This document shows, one piece after another, positions 53,033 to 61,578 of a stretch of DNA of 64,000 nucleotides. Both the position numbers and the translations under genes were made by a program. Every line of letters starts with the position of its first letter. Position 1 is the first letter of the stretch. The notes beneath the pieces are model-generated. The model was not told the origin of the DNA. It saw only the letters and a program-made list of their open reading frames with translations, and ran no database searches. Source of the stretch: Palsa-883 sp963847615. Lineage in GTDB: Bacteria; Pseudomonadota; Alphaproteobacteria; Acetobacterales; Acetobacteraceae. The stretch is taken from NCBI GenBank assembly GCA_963847615.1, contig CAWKAN010000019.1, forward strand, positions 124,001 to 188,000, read 5' to 3'.

Positions 53033-54145
53033 CTACCCGAACAGCCCCGCGACCCAGTGGAAGATCCCCAGATGCGTCAGGTCGTTCCAGGTGGCGAAGA
53101 CGAACAGCGTGGCGAGCAGCGCCAGTCCGGCGCGGAACCCATACTCCAGCGCCTTCTGGGGGATCGGCCGGCCGCGGATCGCCTCGATCAGGTAGAACAG
53201 CAGGTGCCCGCCATCCAGCACCGGAATGGGGAACAGGTTGATCAGCCCGAGATTGACCGAGAGGACGGCGATGAATGACACCAGGCTGGCCAGGCCGAGC
53301 TTGGCCACCTGGCCGGAAAGCTCGGCGATCCGCAGCGGGCCGCCCAACTCCCCCGTGCCGCGCCGGCCGGAGATCATCTGCGCCACGCCGACCACGGTCT
53401 CCGCCGTCGTGGTCCAGGTCTCCGCCACGCCCTGACCGATCGCGCTCAGCGGGTCGAGCCGCTGATAGGCGACCGCGCCGCCCTGGATGCCAAGCAGGCC
53501 GAGCTGCTTGCCGCCGGCCGCGCGCGCGCCGACCGTGGCGGTCAGCGTCCGCTCCGCCCCGTCGCGCCGCACCGTCAGCACGATCTTCGCCCCGGGCTCC
53601 CGGCTGACGATCCGCTGGATGTCGAGGAATGTCGGGGTGAGCACGCCGTCGATCGCCTCGATCCGGTCGGCGGGTTGCAGCCCGGCCGCGGCGGCCGGCG
53701 AGTCGGCGACCACCTCGGCCACCACCGGCAGCATGAGCGGCTTGCCGGCGGTCGCGAACAACGCGGCGAACAGCACCGCGGCAAGCACGAAGTTGGCGAT
53801 CGGGCCGGCCGCCACGACGATCGCGCGCGACAGGAGGCTTTTGTCGTGGAAGGTCCGCCCGGGGATCCACCCCTCGCGGGTTTCGGGCGAGGCCGTCTCC
53901 GGCCCCTCCAGCCCGTGCAGCTTGACGTAGCCGCCGAGCGGCAGCCAGGCCAGCTTCCAGGTGGTTCCGACCTTGTCCTGCCAGCTGGCGATCGCCCGGC
54001 CGAAGCCGATCGAGAACACGTCCACATGCACGCCGCACCAGCGCGCCGCGCCGTAGTGGCCGAACTCGTGCACGAAGACCAGGATGCCCAGGACCACGAG
54101 GAAGGCGAGGCCGGATTGCAGAAAGCCGGGCAGGGCGTTGAACAA
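53033..54145 (-). CDS. rseP: RIP metalloprotease RseP (site-2 protease)
   Basis: 370-residue inner-membrane zinc protease that cleaves anti-sigma factors and leftover signal peptides within the membrane. HEFGH near residue 26 carries the zinc ligands, a PDZ domain occupies about 120-200 (VVAEVVADSPAAAAGLQPADRIEAIDG), and the second zinc motif NLFPIPVLDGGHLLF is near residue 310. The start is TTG 54145 (caa on the plus strand), with AAGGA upstream. It lies 12 bp after dxr. The usual bamA, lpxD and fabZ do not follow; repeats do. Confidence 0.92.
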   Translation of the reverse strand: MFNALPGFLQSGLAFLVVLGILVFVHEFGHYGAARWCGVHVDVFSIGFGRAIASWQDKVGTTWKLAWLPLGGYVKLHGLEGPETASPETREGWIPGRTFHDKSLLSRAIVVAAGPIANFVLAAVLFAALFATAGKPLMLPVVAEVVADSPAAAAGLQPADRIEAIDGVLTPTFLDIQRIVSREPGAKIVLTVRRDGAERTLTATVGARAAGGKQLGLLGIQGGAVAYQRLDPLSAIGQGVAETWTTTAETVVGVAQMISGRRGTGELGGPLRIAELSGQVAKLGLASLVSFIAVLSVNLGLINLFPIPVLDGGHLLFYLIEAIRGRPIPQKALEYGFRAGLALLATLFVFATWNDLTHLGIFHWVAGLFG

Positions 54146-54157
54146 CGGCGGGGTCCT

Positions 54158-55330
54158 TCAGGCGGCGCGGGCGGCGGCGAACCGGGCGGCGGCACGGCGC
54201 GCCGCCAGGTCAAGGGCAATCACCTCGTCGAGCGTGTCCGCGGTCGGCGCGGCCATCGTCTCCATCACCCGCGCCACGGTCCGGGCGATGTCCAGAAAGC
54301 CGATGCGGCGTTGCAAAAACGCTTCCACCGCGATCTCGTTCGCAGCGGACAGGATAGTTGGTGCGCCGCCGCCCGCCCGCAAGGCGTCGCGCGCGAGGCC
54401 GAGGGCGGGAAACCGCGCCAGGTCGGGCGCGGCGAACTCCAGGCTCGCCAGCGCCGCCAGGTCCAGCCGGGGCGAGGCGGTCGCCATGCGGCCCGGCCAG
54501 GCCAGCGTGTGCGAGATCGGGATGCGCATGTCCGGCGAGCCGAGCTGCGCCAGCACGCTGCCGTCGTGATAATAGACCAGGCCGTGGATCACCGATTGCG
54601 GATGCACCAGCACGCCGATCTGGTCCTCGGTCAGGCCGAACAGCCGGGCGGCCTCGATCACCTCGAGACCCTTGTTCATCAGGGTCGCGGAATCGATGCT
54701 GATCTTGGCGCCCATCGACCAGACCGGGTGTTTCAGCGCCGCTTCCGGCGTCGCCCTGGCCATGTCGTCGAGGCTGGCGGTGCGGAACGGCCCACCCGAG
54801 GCGGTCAGCACGATCTTCTCCACCGCGTCGCGGTTGCCGTCGGCCAGCGACTGGAAGATCGCGTTGTGCTCGGAATCGACCGGTAGCAGCGTCGCGCCGG
54901 CGGCCTTGACGGCGCGCAGCATGACGTCGCCGGCGCAGACCAGCGCCTCCTTGTTGGCCAGCGCCACCGCCCCGCCGCCGCTGATCGCCGCCAGCGTCGG
55001 CGCCAGGCCGGCCGCGCCGGTGATCGCCGCCATGGTCCAGGCCACCGGCATGGACGCCGCCTCGATCACCGCGGCGGGGCCGGCCGCGGCCGTCACGGCG
55101 GTGCCGGCCAGCGCCTGGCGCAGGTCCTGGTAGAGCGCGGGGTCGCTGATCACCGCGCGCTCGGCGTTGAGCGCGATGGCCTGCGCCGCCAGCAAGGCGG
55201 TGTTGCGCCCGGCGACCAACGCGCGCACCTGGAACCGGTGCGGTTCGCGTGCGAGCAGCTCCACCGTCTGGGTGCCGACGCTGCCGGTGCTGCCGAGCAC
55301 GGTGACGGAGCGCGCTGGATGGTGGCTCAT
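54158..55330 (-). CDS. dxr: 1-deoxy-D-xylulose 5-phosphate reductoisomerase
   Basis: 390 residues. Second enzyme of the MEP isoprenoid pathway: converts DXP to MEP with NADPH. GSTGSVGTQTVELL (nucleotide) near residue 13, ALANKEALVCAGD, LPVDSEHNAIFQSL, ILTASGGPFR (here LTASGGPFR), HPVWSMGAKISIDSATLMNKGLEVIEA and VHPQSVIHGLVYYHDGS are all canonical metal/substrate segments. ATG 55330 overlaps the cdsA stop by 4 bp (55327), so translation is coupled. Confidence 0.95.
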   Translation of the reverse strand: MSHHPARSVTVLGSTGSVGTQTVELLAREPHRFQVRALVAGRNTALLAAQAIALNAERAVISDPALYQDLRQALAGTAVTAAAGPAAVIEAASMPVAWTMAAITGAAGLAPTLAAISGGGAVALANKEALVCAGDVMLRAVKAAGATLLPVDSEHNAIFQSLADGNRDAVEKIVLTASGGPFRTASLDDMARATPEAALKHPVWSMGAKISIDSATLMNKGLEVIEAARLFGLTEDQIGVLVHPQSVIHGLVYYHDGSVLAQLGSPDMRIPISHTLAWPGRMATASPRLDLAALASLEFAAPDLARFPALGLARDALRAGGGAPTILSAANEIAVEAFLQRRIGFLDIARTVARVMETMAAPTADTLDEVIALDLAARRAAARFAAARAA

Positions 55331-56034
55331 TGCCACAACACTAGACCACGTCCGAGGCAAAGCGCCAGCAGCGCGGCGAACGGCGCCACGGCGAGCAGCG
55401 CGTCCAGCCGGTCCAGCAGGCCGCCATGGCCGGGGATCAGCGTGCCGGAGTCCTTCACGCCGAAGCGCCGCTTCGCCCAGCTCTCGGCCAGGTCGCCGAG
55501 CTGGCCGATGACGCAGAGCCCGAGCGCCACCGCCGCGACCCAGGCGGGACCGCCACCCGGCGGGCCGGCCGCCGGCAGGCTCCAGGCTGCGGCCCAGCCG
55601 ACGCCAAGCGCCGCGGCGAGGCCGCCGGCCGCGCCGGACCAGGTCTTGCCGGGGGAGATCAGCGGCGCCAGGCGCGGTCCGCCGAGCAGGCGCCCGGCCA
55701 GGTAGGCGCCGATATCGCTGGCCCAGATCAGCAGCAGCACGAACAGCAGGTTGGCGCGCCCGGCCGTGGGGTCGGCGCGCAGCCACAGCAGCGCTGCCGC
55801 GGCCAGCACGATCCAGCCCGTCCCGCCGGCCAGCAGCCACGGCGCGCGCGCCTGAAGGCAGAGCCGCGCCCATTCGCCGACCAGCAGGACCAGCGCGGCG
55901 CCGATCAGCAGGGTGAAGGCCAGCCCGCCGAGCCACACGCAGGCCAGCGCGATCGGCGCCAGCACCGCCGCCGAGATCGCCCGCCGGCGCAGGTCCCGCC
56001 AACGGCTGGCAGCCTCAGGCGGGCCGGGCGCCAA
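55327..56034 (-). CDS. cdsA: Phosphatidate cytidylyltransferase
   Basis: 235-residue inner-membrane enzyme making CDP-diacylglycerol. Several hydrophobic helices, then the CdsA signature SWAKRRFGVKDSGTLIPGHGG(LLDRLDALL) near residue 190. The start TTG 56034 (caa on the plus strand) has GGGAGCGG upstream and overlaps the uppS stop by 20 bp; no ATG gives a sensible N-terminus, and the longer open frame overlaps uppS out of frame. Slightly shorter than the usual 260-285 residues, mostly at the N-terminus. Confidence 0.9.
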   Translation of the reverse strand: MAPGPPEAASRWRDLRRRAISAAVLAPIALACVWLGGLAFTLLIGAALVLLVGEWARLCLQARAPWLLAGGTGWIVLAAAALLWLRADPTAGRANLLFVLLLIWASDIGAYLAGRLLGGPRLAPLISPGKTWSGAAGGLAAALGVGWAAAWSLPAAGPPGGGPAWVAAVALGLCVIGQLGDLAESWAKRRFGVKDSGTLIPGHGGLLDRLDALLAVAPFAALLALCLGRGLVLWQ

Positions 56035-56773
56035 ACCGCCGCTCCCGTTGCGCGTAGTCGGCCAGCGCCGCGGCGAAATGGTCCTCGGTGAAGTCGGGCC
56101 ACAGCACGTCGAGGAACACCAGCTCGGCATAGGCCAGCTGCCACAGCAGGAAGTTGGACAGCCGCTGCTCGCCGGAGGTGCGAATCAGCAGATCGGGGTC
56201 GGGGATGCCGGCGGTCGACAGGAAACCGGCGAAGCTGGCGTCATCCGCGCCGTCCGGGTCCAGCGTGCCGGCCCGCGCCGCCGCCGCCATGGCGCGCGCC
56301 GCGCCGAGGATCTCGGCCCGCGCCCCATAGGACAGCGCCACCGTCAGATTGAGCCGCGTGTTGGCCGCGGTCGCCCGCTCGGCCTGCGCCAGGTCCTGCT
56401 GGATGTCGTCGGCGAAGCGGCGGCGCTCGCCGATGAAGCGCAGCCGCACGCCATTGGCGCCGAGTTCGGCGATTTCGCTCCGCAGGTAGTGGCGGAGCAG
56501 GCCGGTGAGGTCGATCACCTCGCCCTGCGGCCGGCGCCAGTTCTCGCTGGAGAAGGCGTAGATCGTCAGCCAGGGCACGCCCTGGCGGATCGCCGCCTCG
56601 ATGGTGCGGCGCACCGCGCGGGCGCCTTCGCGATGGCCGGCGATCCGCGGCAGGTGCCGCGCCGCGGCCCAGCGGCCGTTGCCGTCCATGATGATCGCCA
56701 CATGATCGGGCACGGCCGCGCGGCGCCCGACGTCATGTGCCGGGGTCGCCTGCGGCTTGCTGCTGACGGACAT
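56015..56773 (-). CDS. uppS: Di-trans,poly-cis-undecaprenyl-diphosphate synthase
   Basis: 252 residues. Makes the C55 carrier lipid of peptidoglycan by adding isopentenyl units to farnesyl-PP. HVAIIMDGNGRWA with the catalytic Asp near residue 27, GHREGARAVRRTIEAA, LTIYAFSSENWRRP, and the C-terminal GIPDPDLLIRTSGEQRLSNFLLWQLAYAEL with FLDVLWPDF are all diagnostic. ATG 56773 is used; ATG 56815 (MDHPPR) is a possible alternative. The stop overlaps the cdsA start. Confidence 0.94.
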   Translation of the reverse strand: MSVSSKPQATPAHDVGRRAAVPDHVAIIMDGNGRWAAARHLPRIAGHREGARAVRRTIEAAIRQGVPWLTIYAFSSENWRRPQGEVIDLTGLLRHYLRSEIAELGANGVRLRFIGERRRFADDIQQDLAQAERATAANTRLNLTVALSYGARAEILGAARAMAAAARAGTLDPDGADDASFAGFLSTAGIPDPDLLIRTSGEQRLSNFLLWQLAYAELVFLDVLWPDFTEDHFAAALADYAQRERRFGARPA

Positions 56774-57047
56774 TCCGTGATGGTCCTCGGGGGTGGTCCT
56801 CGGGGGGTGATCCATAGGAGGGCGGTTCGTTGGGGAGGCCCCAGCGGCGTGGGAGGTTGGACTTTGCGGCGGATCCCCCAGGGGAGAACGGCTTGGGGAC
56901 GACGGCTTGGGGACAGCGGCCAGGCGGGAACGCTCAGGCAAGAACGGTCAGGACAGAACGGTCTGGGGGAGAACGGTCAAGAACAATCCGCCGGGACGAT
57001 CCGCCACGGGCCGTCCCAGGCGGCGCTCCGCCGGGGCGATCGTCAGG
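56774..57047 (-). other. frr-uppS gap with degenerate AGAACGGTC repeats
   Basis: About 270 bp. Between 56885 and 56990 the motif AGAACGGTC (also GGGAACGCTC, AAGAACGGTCAGG, AGAACGGTCTGG) repeats five or six times in diverged form. No open frame with family traits. Low-complexity, probably slippage; it separates frr from uppS within the operon. Confidence 0.6.
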
Positions 57048-57614
57048 TCAGACCTGGCGGATCTCCTTCTCCTTGTCGGCCAGCGCTTCGTCCACCCGCT
57101 TGACGTAGGCATCGGTCAGCTTCTGCACCTCGACATGCCAGTCCTTGGCAACGTCCTCGCCGATCTCGTGCTTCTTCTCCAGCGCCTTGACCTGCTCCAT
57201 GCCGTCCCGGCGCACCGCCCGCACCGCGACGCGGGTGCCCTCGGCGTATTTGTGCGCGGTCTTGGCCAGCTCGTTGCGGCGTTCGGTGGTGAGCTGCGGG
57301 ATCGGCACCCGCACCAACTGCCCGTCGGCGGCCGGGTTGAGCCCGAGCCCGGAATCGCGGATCGCCTTCTCGACCGCGCCGACCAGCGCACGGTCCCAGA
57401 CCTGCACGGTCAGCATGCGGGACTCCGGCACCGCGACATTGCCCACCTGCGTCAGCGGCATGTCGGTGCCGTAGGCATGCACCTTGACCGGTTCGAGCAG
57501 GCCCGGATGCGCGCGCCCGGTGCGCAACCCGCTGAATTCGCGCCGCAGCGTCTCCATCGCGCCGTCCATCCGGCGCGTCAGGTCCTGCTTCAGTGTTTCG
57601 AGGTCAGCCGCCAT
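57048..57614 (-). CDS. frr: Ribosome recycling factor
   Basis: 188 residues, normal length. Splits the post-termination ribosome with EF-G. MDGAMETLRREFSGLRTGRAHPGLLEPVKV, YGTDMPLTQVGNVAVPESRMLTVQVWD and ELAKTAHKYAEGTRVAVRAVRRDGMEQVK give both the triple-helix bundle and the beta domain. It starts 20 bp after pyrH. Confidence 0.96.
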   Translation of the reverse strand: MAADLETLKQDLTRRMDGAMETLRREFSGLRTGRAHPGLLEPVKVHAYGTDMPLTQVGNVAVPESRMLTVQVWDRALVGAVEKAIRDSGLGLNPAADGQLVRVPIPQLTTERRNELAKTAHKYAEGTRVAVRAVRRDGMEQVKALEKKHEIGEDVAKDWHVEVQKLTDAYVKRVDEALADKEKEIRQV

Positions 57615-57633
57615 CCCTGTCCTCCCGCCTGGG

Positions 57634-58359
57634 TTATTGCCGTTCGACGATCCGGGTGAACCGCCCTTCGCCGCGCATCACCTGGGCGAAGGCGCCCGGG
57701 GCGTGGATGTTGAACACCACGATCGGCAGGTGGTTCTCCCGCGCCAGGCTGATCGCCGCGGCGTCCATCACCTGCAGGTCGCGCGCCAGCACGTCGAGGT
57801 AGGTCAGCTCGTCGTAGCGCTCGGCGCCCGGCACCTTGCGCGGGTCGGCCGAATAGACGCCGTCAACCTGGGTGCCCTTGAACAGCGCCTGGCAGCCCAT
57901 CTCGGTCGCGCGCAACGCCGCCGCGGTGTCGGTGGTGAAGAACGGGTTGCCGGTGCCGGCGGCGAAGATCACCACGCGGCCCTTCTCCATATGCCGCTCG
58001 GCGCGCCGGCGGATATACGGCTCGCACACCGAGGCCATCGGAATCGCCGACTGCACCCGCGTCGGCACGCCGTGCTTTTCCAGCGCGCTCTGCATCGCCA
58101 GCGCGTTCATCACCGTCGCCAGCATGCCGATATAGTCAGCCTGCGCGCGTTCCATCCCGGACGAGGCGGCGGAGACGCCGCGGAAGATGTTGCCGCCGCC
58201 GATCACCAGGCAGACCTCGGCGCCCATCGCCGCCACGTCGCCCACATCCACGGCGATCGCGGCAACCGTTTCGGTGTCCAGGCCATAGTCGCGCCGACCC
58301 ATCAGCGCCTCGCCGGACACCTTCAGCAGAACCCGCTTGTAGACCGGCTGGTGCGACAT
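57634..58359 (-). CDS. pyrH: UMP kinase
   Basis: 241 residues. Phosphorylates UMP with ATP in pyrimidine synthesis. KRVLLKVSGEALMG at the N-terminus, VCLVIGGGNIFRG, AQADYIGMLATVMNALAMQSAL, VFAAGTGNPFFTTDTAAALRA and KGTQVDGVYSADPRK are the amino-acid-kinase fold signatures of bacterial PyrH. ATG 58359 follows GGGAACC. The usual rpsB-tsf upstream are not in the window; a GC-rich palindrome is, so the operon promoter probably lies just downstream of it. Confidence 0.95.
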   Translation of the reverse strand: MSHQPVYKRVLLKVSGEALMGRRDYGLDTETVAAIAVDVGDVAAMGAEVCLVIGGGNIFRGVSAASSGMERAQADYIGMLATVMNALAMQSALEKHGVPTRVQSAIPMASVCEPYIRRRAERHMEKGRVVIFAAGTGNPFFTTDTAAALRATEMGCQALFKGTQVDGVYSADPRKVPGAERYDELTYLDVLARDLQVMDAAAISLARENHLPIVVFNIHAPGAFAQVMRGEGRFTRIVERQ

Positions 58360-58454
58360 GGTTCCCGAATGTGACAGATCCGACGATCGGGGCGGCACCC
58401 TAGTCGCGCACCGATCGTCCCACAAGGTGACGAGCCGCGGCCGGGCAATCGGGC

Positions 58455-58672
58455 GAACGCAGCAAGGTCGGGGCTCCGCCCCGAACCCCGCCAGGGGGCT
58501 TTGCCCCCCATGGTACCATTGGGACCCCCCTCCCCACACGCCCAGTGAAGGGTTCCAAGAGCCTGCCCCGGCGAAGGCCGGGGGCGAGCCCTTGGCGGGG
58601 TTCCCCAATGGTACCATGGGGGCAGCGCCCCTTGGTGGGGTCCGGGGCGAAGCCCCGGCCTTGCTATGCCCC
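58455..58672. repeat. GC-rich palindrome with two CCATGGTACC cores (copy 3)
   Basis: Left: GGTCGGGGCTCCGCCCCGAA, CCAGGGGGCTTTGCCCCCCA, ATGGTACCATTGGG. Right: CCCCAATGGTACCATGGGGG and GGTGGGGTCCGGGGCGAAGC. Together a mirror-like structure about 215 bp long, with a second inner hairpin CCCCGGCGAAGGCCGGGG. It sits between pyrH and trmO and overlaps the trmO stop codon. Confidence 0.75.
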
Positions 58673-59191
58673 GTCCGGCTGGGCATCCCCCGCGGCTGGG
58701 GGCGTGGTCGGCGGCAACGAGGACCGGTCGGGCTTCAGGTCCAGCAGCGGTGTCCCGTCCACGCAGTCCAAGCCGCGCACCAGAACGGTGGCACCCTCGA
58801 TGCCGACCAGGTGGACGATCGACGTGCCGATCGGATTCGGCCGCACCGGGGAGCGCAGCGAGAACGTGCCGCGGGGGATCCCCTCCCTGGCCCGGCTTTG
58901 CCGCACCAGGTCGCGGCGCGACAGGTGCAGCCAATAGAGCACCTCGATGCGCGGGTGGCGGTCCAGCCCATCCAGCGCCTGCACCCAGGGCTCGAACACC
59001 TCGATGCGGCACAGCGGCCCGTCCAGGCTTCCCCGGTGCGGCGTCTCCCGGCGGGTGCGCCAGGGGGTGTGGATGCGGCCGATGAACACCAGCCCGGCAT
59101 CGGTCGCCGGCGGCGGCACGACGGCCACCTCGCCCGGGCGGATATCGTTGTCGCGGGGTGCGGTCTCCCCGGTTGTGCTGTCGTGGGCCAT
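58664..59191 (-). CDS. trmO: TrmO-type tRNA (t6A37)-N6-methyltransferase (TsaA-like)
   Basis: 175 residues, SAM-binding beta-barrel of the TsaA/YaeB family. LVFIGRIHTPWRTRRETPHRG near residue 35, EVFEPWVQALDGLD, and the signature LRSPVRPNPIGTSIVHLVGIEG are seen; DCVDGTPLLDLKP follows, as in homologues. It methylates N6 of threonylcarbamoyladenosine in tRNA. It lacks the extra C-terminal domain of the E. coli protein, as do many alphaproteobacterial forms. ATG 59191. The stop TAG is inside the neighbouring palindrome. Confidence 0.82.
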   Translation of the reverse strand: MAHDSTTGETAPRDNDIRPGEVAVVPPPATDAGLVFIGRIHTPWRTRRETPHRGSLDGPLCRIEVFEPWVQALDGLDRHPRIEVLYWLHLSRRDLVRQSRAREGIPRGTFSLRSPVRPNPIGTSIVHLVGIEGATVLVRGLDCVDGTPLLDLKPDRSSLPPTTPPAAGDAQPDGA

Positions 59192-59610
59192 GGCGGTCAG
59201 CCGCGCGCGATCGGTGCGTCGGACGGCCTGGTGGCCGCGGCGGCTGGCTTCCCGGGGATGGCGGTGGCGAAGAGGGCGCCGCCGGTGCCGGGGCCGGCCG
59301 GGCACGCGGCCGCGCCGTCGGGGAGGCGGACGCTGCGCCGACGGGGGTGGCGGGGTGCGCGAGGTTGCATGGCGAGGGGCCTTTCGGGTCGGGTGGTGTC
59401 GGTGCGCGCCATGTTGCGGGCCGGTCGGGCGGGCCAGCCGGGCGGGCCAGCCGGGCGGGGGGCGCAGCCGGGGCGCGGCGGCAAGGTATCCTATCAGGCG
59501 TGGCATGGTGCCCGCCAACGGCGCGGCGCCTGCCGACCCGCCGCTCGGTGCTGACGGAAGCTGCCCCGCAGCGTGTCGCGGCGCCGCGCCGACGGCCCGG
59601 TGCCGGCTGG
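59192..59610. other. GC-rich intergenic region, no supported gene
   Basis: About 420 bp at very high GC. A short direct repeat GGGCCAGCCGGGC occurs twice near 59430-59456. Long open frames occur on both strands owing to base composition, but none shows motifs or a start signal. Contains the trmO promoter region. Confidence 0.5.
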
Positions 59611-60612
59611 TCATGGCGACGGCCAAACCACCTCCGGCACAAGCAGCAGCGGCGTATGGCCCAGCGACAGGGTGCGATCGCGCAAGCTCAGCGGCACCTC
59701 GACCTCCGGTGCGCCGCCGTCCGTCGGCGCCCGCGACAGCAGCGTCAGCACCGCGGTCGCCGCCCGGGCCGCGTCCTTGCTGATCACTTGCCGTGCCGCC
59801 AGCGCCTCCAGCGCCTTGGCGTAGCCGACCACGTGCAGGTCCGCGCTGCCCACCGGCTGCAGCGCGTCGTCGAACCCCAGATGCGCCGTCGCCGCCACCC
59901 CCAACGGCCCCCAGCCCAACGCCAAGTGGGTGATGTCCAGCGCGCCGCCGGTGCCGTGCCAGGCCGCCGCCATGGCGCGCAACGCCCCCGGCGGCGGCAG
60001 CCCGCCGCGGACCGTCGCGTCCATCGCCAGCGACGAGATGTGCGGCCCGAACGCCCAGGGCACGTGCGGCGGCAGGTCGATCGCCTCGGCGCCGAGGCTC
60101 AGCCTGGGAGCGGCCCCCGCCACCAGCTGCCCGGTCAGCAACCCGACCGTCAGACCGTCGGCGCGCAGGGTGCGCACTTCCAGCCCGGCCGTCGGGGCGG
60201 CGGCGCGGCCAAGCGGCGCCTCGATGTGCAGGCGCTTGGCGTTGAACGGCAGCACCGGGCCGGGGGCGACCTGCACGGACTGGGCGCCGGCCACGTCGAT
60301 GTCCAGGCGGTCGGGGCTGGTGATCGCCAGGCTCAGCACGACCCGCTCGGCGTGCCAGGACACGCGGCCGGGCGCATCAGGCGGACCGGCCGCCAGGGCC
60401 AGGTCGGGCACGGTCAGGCGCGCGGCCAGCGGCCAGCCGCCGCGCGACGGCGGGCCGGCCGCGACTTGCCAGCCGGCGGCGCGGCGGTGCGCCACCCAGG
60501 CGTCGAAGCCGGTCGCGAGGGTGCTTGTGCCGACCAACCACGCCGCGGTGTGGCCCGCCACGAGCGCGGCCAGCACGAGGCATGGGAGCACGATCGTCAG
60601 CTTACGGCGCAT
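59611..60612 (-). CDS. DUF2125 domain protein
   Basis: 333 residues with an N-terminal membrane anchor or signal (MRRKLTIVLPCLVLAALVAG), WLVGTSTLATGFDAWVAHRRAAGW, and PSRGGWPLAARLTVPDLALAAG, the usual opening of DUF2125 proteins of alphaproteobacteria. The body is beta-rich, alternating hydrophobic strands without charged catalytic clusters, and ends LVPEVVW. Probably faces the periplasm; related to AsmA-like beta-strand proteins in general appearance only. No operon partner; it lies beyond the end of plsC in the same direction. Confidence 0.8.
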   Translation of the reverse strand: MRRKLTIVLPCLVLAALVAGHTAAWLVGTSTLATGFDAWVAHRRAAGWQVAAGPPSRGGWPLAARLTVPDLALAAGPPDAPGRVSWHAERVVLSLAITSPDRLDIDVAGAQSVQVAPGPVLPFNAKRLHIEAPLGRAAAPTAGLEVRTLRADGLTVGLLTGQLVAGAAPRLSLGAEAIDLPPHVPWAFGPHISSLAMDATVRGGLPPPGALRAMAAAWHGTGGALDITHLALGWGPLGVAATAHLGFDDALQPVGSADLHVVGYAKALEALAARQVISKDAARAATAVLTLLSRAPTDGGAPEVEVPLSLRDRTLSLGHTPLLLVPEVVWPSP

Positions 60613-60809
60613 CGCCAGCCCCTTCGAACCGAACGCCGGATTAGCCGCAAGCCGTGGGCGAGGCAAACCACGATCGGGGCGTGTGCCGCCGTCGAAACGT
60701 TCCTGGGAACTGCAACTTTAACGCGAGTTGGCGTGGGATCGTCCCCAGCGACGGGATGGCGGACTAAGTCCGAACATGGAACATTTAATCTATGCTTTAT
60801 CAGGTGATT

Positions 60810-60835
60810 GCGAGACGAAGCTTTGCTCGTCTCGC
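60810..60835. terminator. Hairpin downstream of the plsC-like gene
   Basis: GCGAGACGA (60810-60818) and TCGTCTCGC (60827-60835) form a perfect 9-bp stem with an 8-nt AGCTTTGC loop, 15 bp past the stop of the minus-strand gene. There is no clear U-run after it, so rho-independent action is uncertain. Confidence 0.6.
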
Positions 60836-60849
60836 AGCAGGCAGGCAGT

Positions 60850-61578
60850 TCAGCCCACAAACTTATCCACAGCCCTCTGCGCCGGGCCGGTCTCGGAGCG
60901 GAAAATCGCGTCGAGCTTCCGCAGCAGAGTCTCACGCGATGCGCCGGGCGGGATCGGCGGATGAATCTCGATATGGATGACGCCCGGATATTTGTGGAAG
61001 GCGCGGCGCCCCCAAAGCCGGCCGGAATCGGTCACCACCGGGATGACCGGCAGGCCGGTGCGGGCGGCGATGGCCGCGATGCCAGGCTGCAACGGCAACG
61101 GCCGGCCCGGCGCGCCGCGGGTGCCTTCGGGAAAGATCACGATCTGCCGGCCTTCGCGGACCGCGCGATCGGCCTCGCGCAACAGGTGGCGCATGGACGC
61201 CGCGCCGGCCGAGCGGTCGACCGCGATCATGCGGGTCTTGCGGATCATCGGGCCGAGCAGCGGGATCTGCAGCAGTTCATGTTTCAGCACGTAGCAGCAG
61301 TGCGGCAGCAAGGTCAGCCAGATCAGCGTGTCGAACGCCGACTGGTGCAGCGAGGCGATCAGCGCCGGCCCCTCGGTCGGCAGCCCGGCCCGGCCCGACA
61401 CCTCGATGCGGATGCCGCAGATGATTTGCAGCCCACCGACGACCAGGTGGGCCCACACCACCGGCACCAGCATGCTCCGCGCCGGCGCGACCAGCAGCAC
61501 CACGGTGCCCACCAGCGTCAGCACGAAGGTGAGACCGAAGAAGTACAGGTTGAACAGCGCGGAGCGAAGTACGGTCAT
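60850..61578 (-). CDS. plsC: 1-acylglycerol-3-phosphate acyltransferase (PlsC-like)
   Basis: 242-residue membrane-bound acyltransferase making phosphatidate. One or two N-terminal helices (LYFFGLTFVLTLVGTVVLL), then the catalytic HX4D motif as LHQSAFDT near residue 76, MIAVDRSAGAASMRHLL, and the FPEGTR motif in IVIFPEGTRGAPG near residue 150. ATG 61578 overlaps the end of the upstream YdcF-like gene by 4 bp. Close to cdsA in the same window, the next step of the pathway, though in a separate transcript. Confidence 0.88.
   Translation of the reverse strand: MTVLRSALFNLYFFGLTFVLTLVGTVVLLVAPARSMLVPVVWAHLVVGGLQIICGIRIEVSGRAGLPTEGPALIASLHQSAFDTLIWLTLLPHCCYVLKHELLQIPLLGPMIRKTRMIAVDRSAGAASMRHLLREADRAVREGRQIVIFPEGTRGAPGRPLPLQPGIAAIAARTGLPVIPVVTDSGRLWGRRAFHKYPGVIHIEIHPPIPPGASRETLLRKLDAIFRSETGPAQRAVDKFVG

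Noticed and set aside
60810..60835. A small regulatory RNA at the perfect stem-loop
   Set aside because: Only one short hairpin with no promoter seen; more simply a transcript-end structure.
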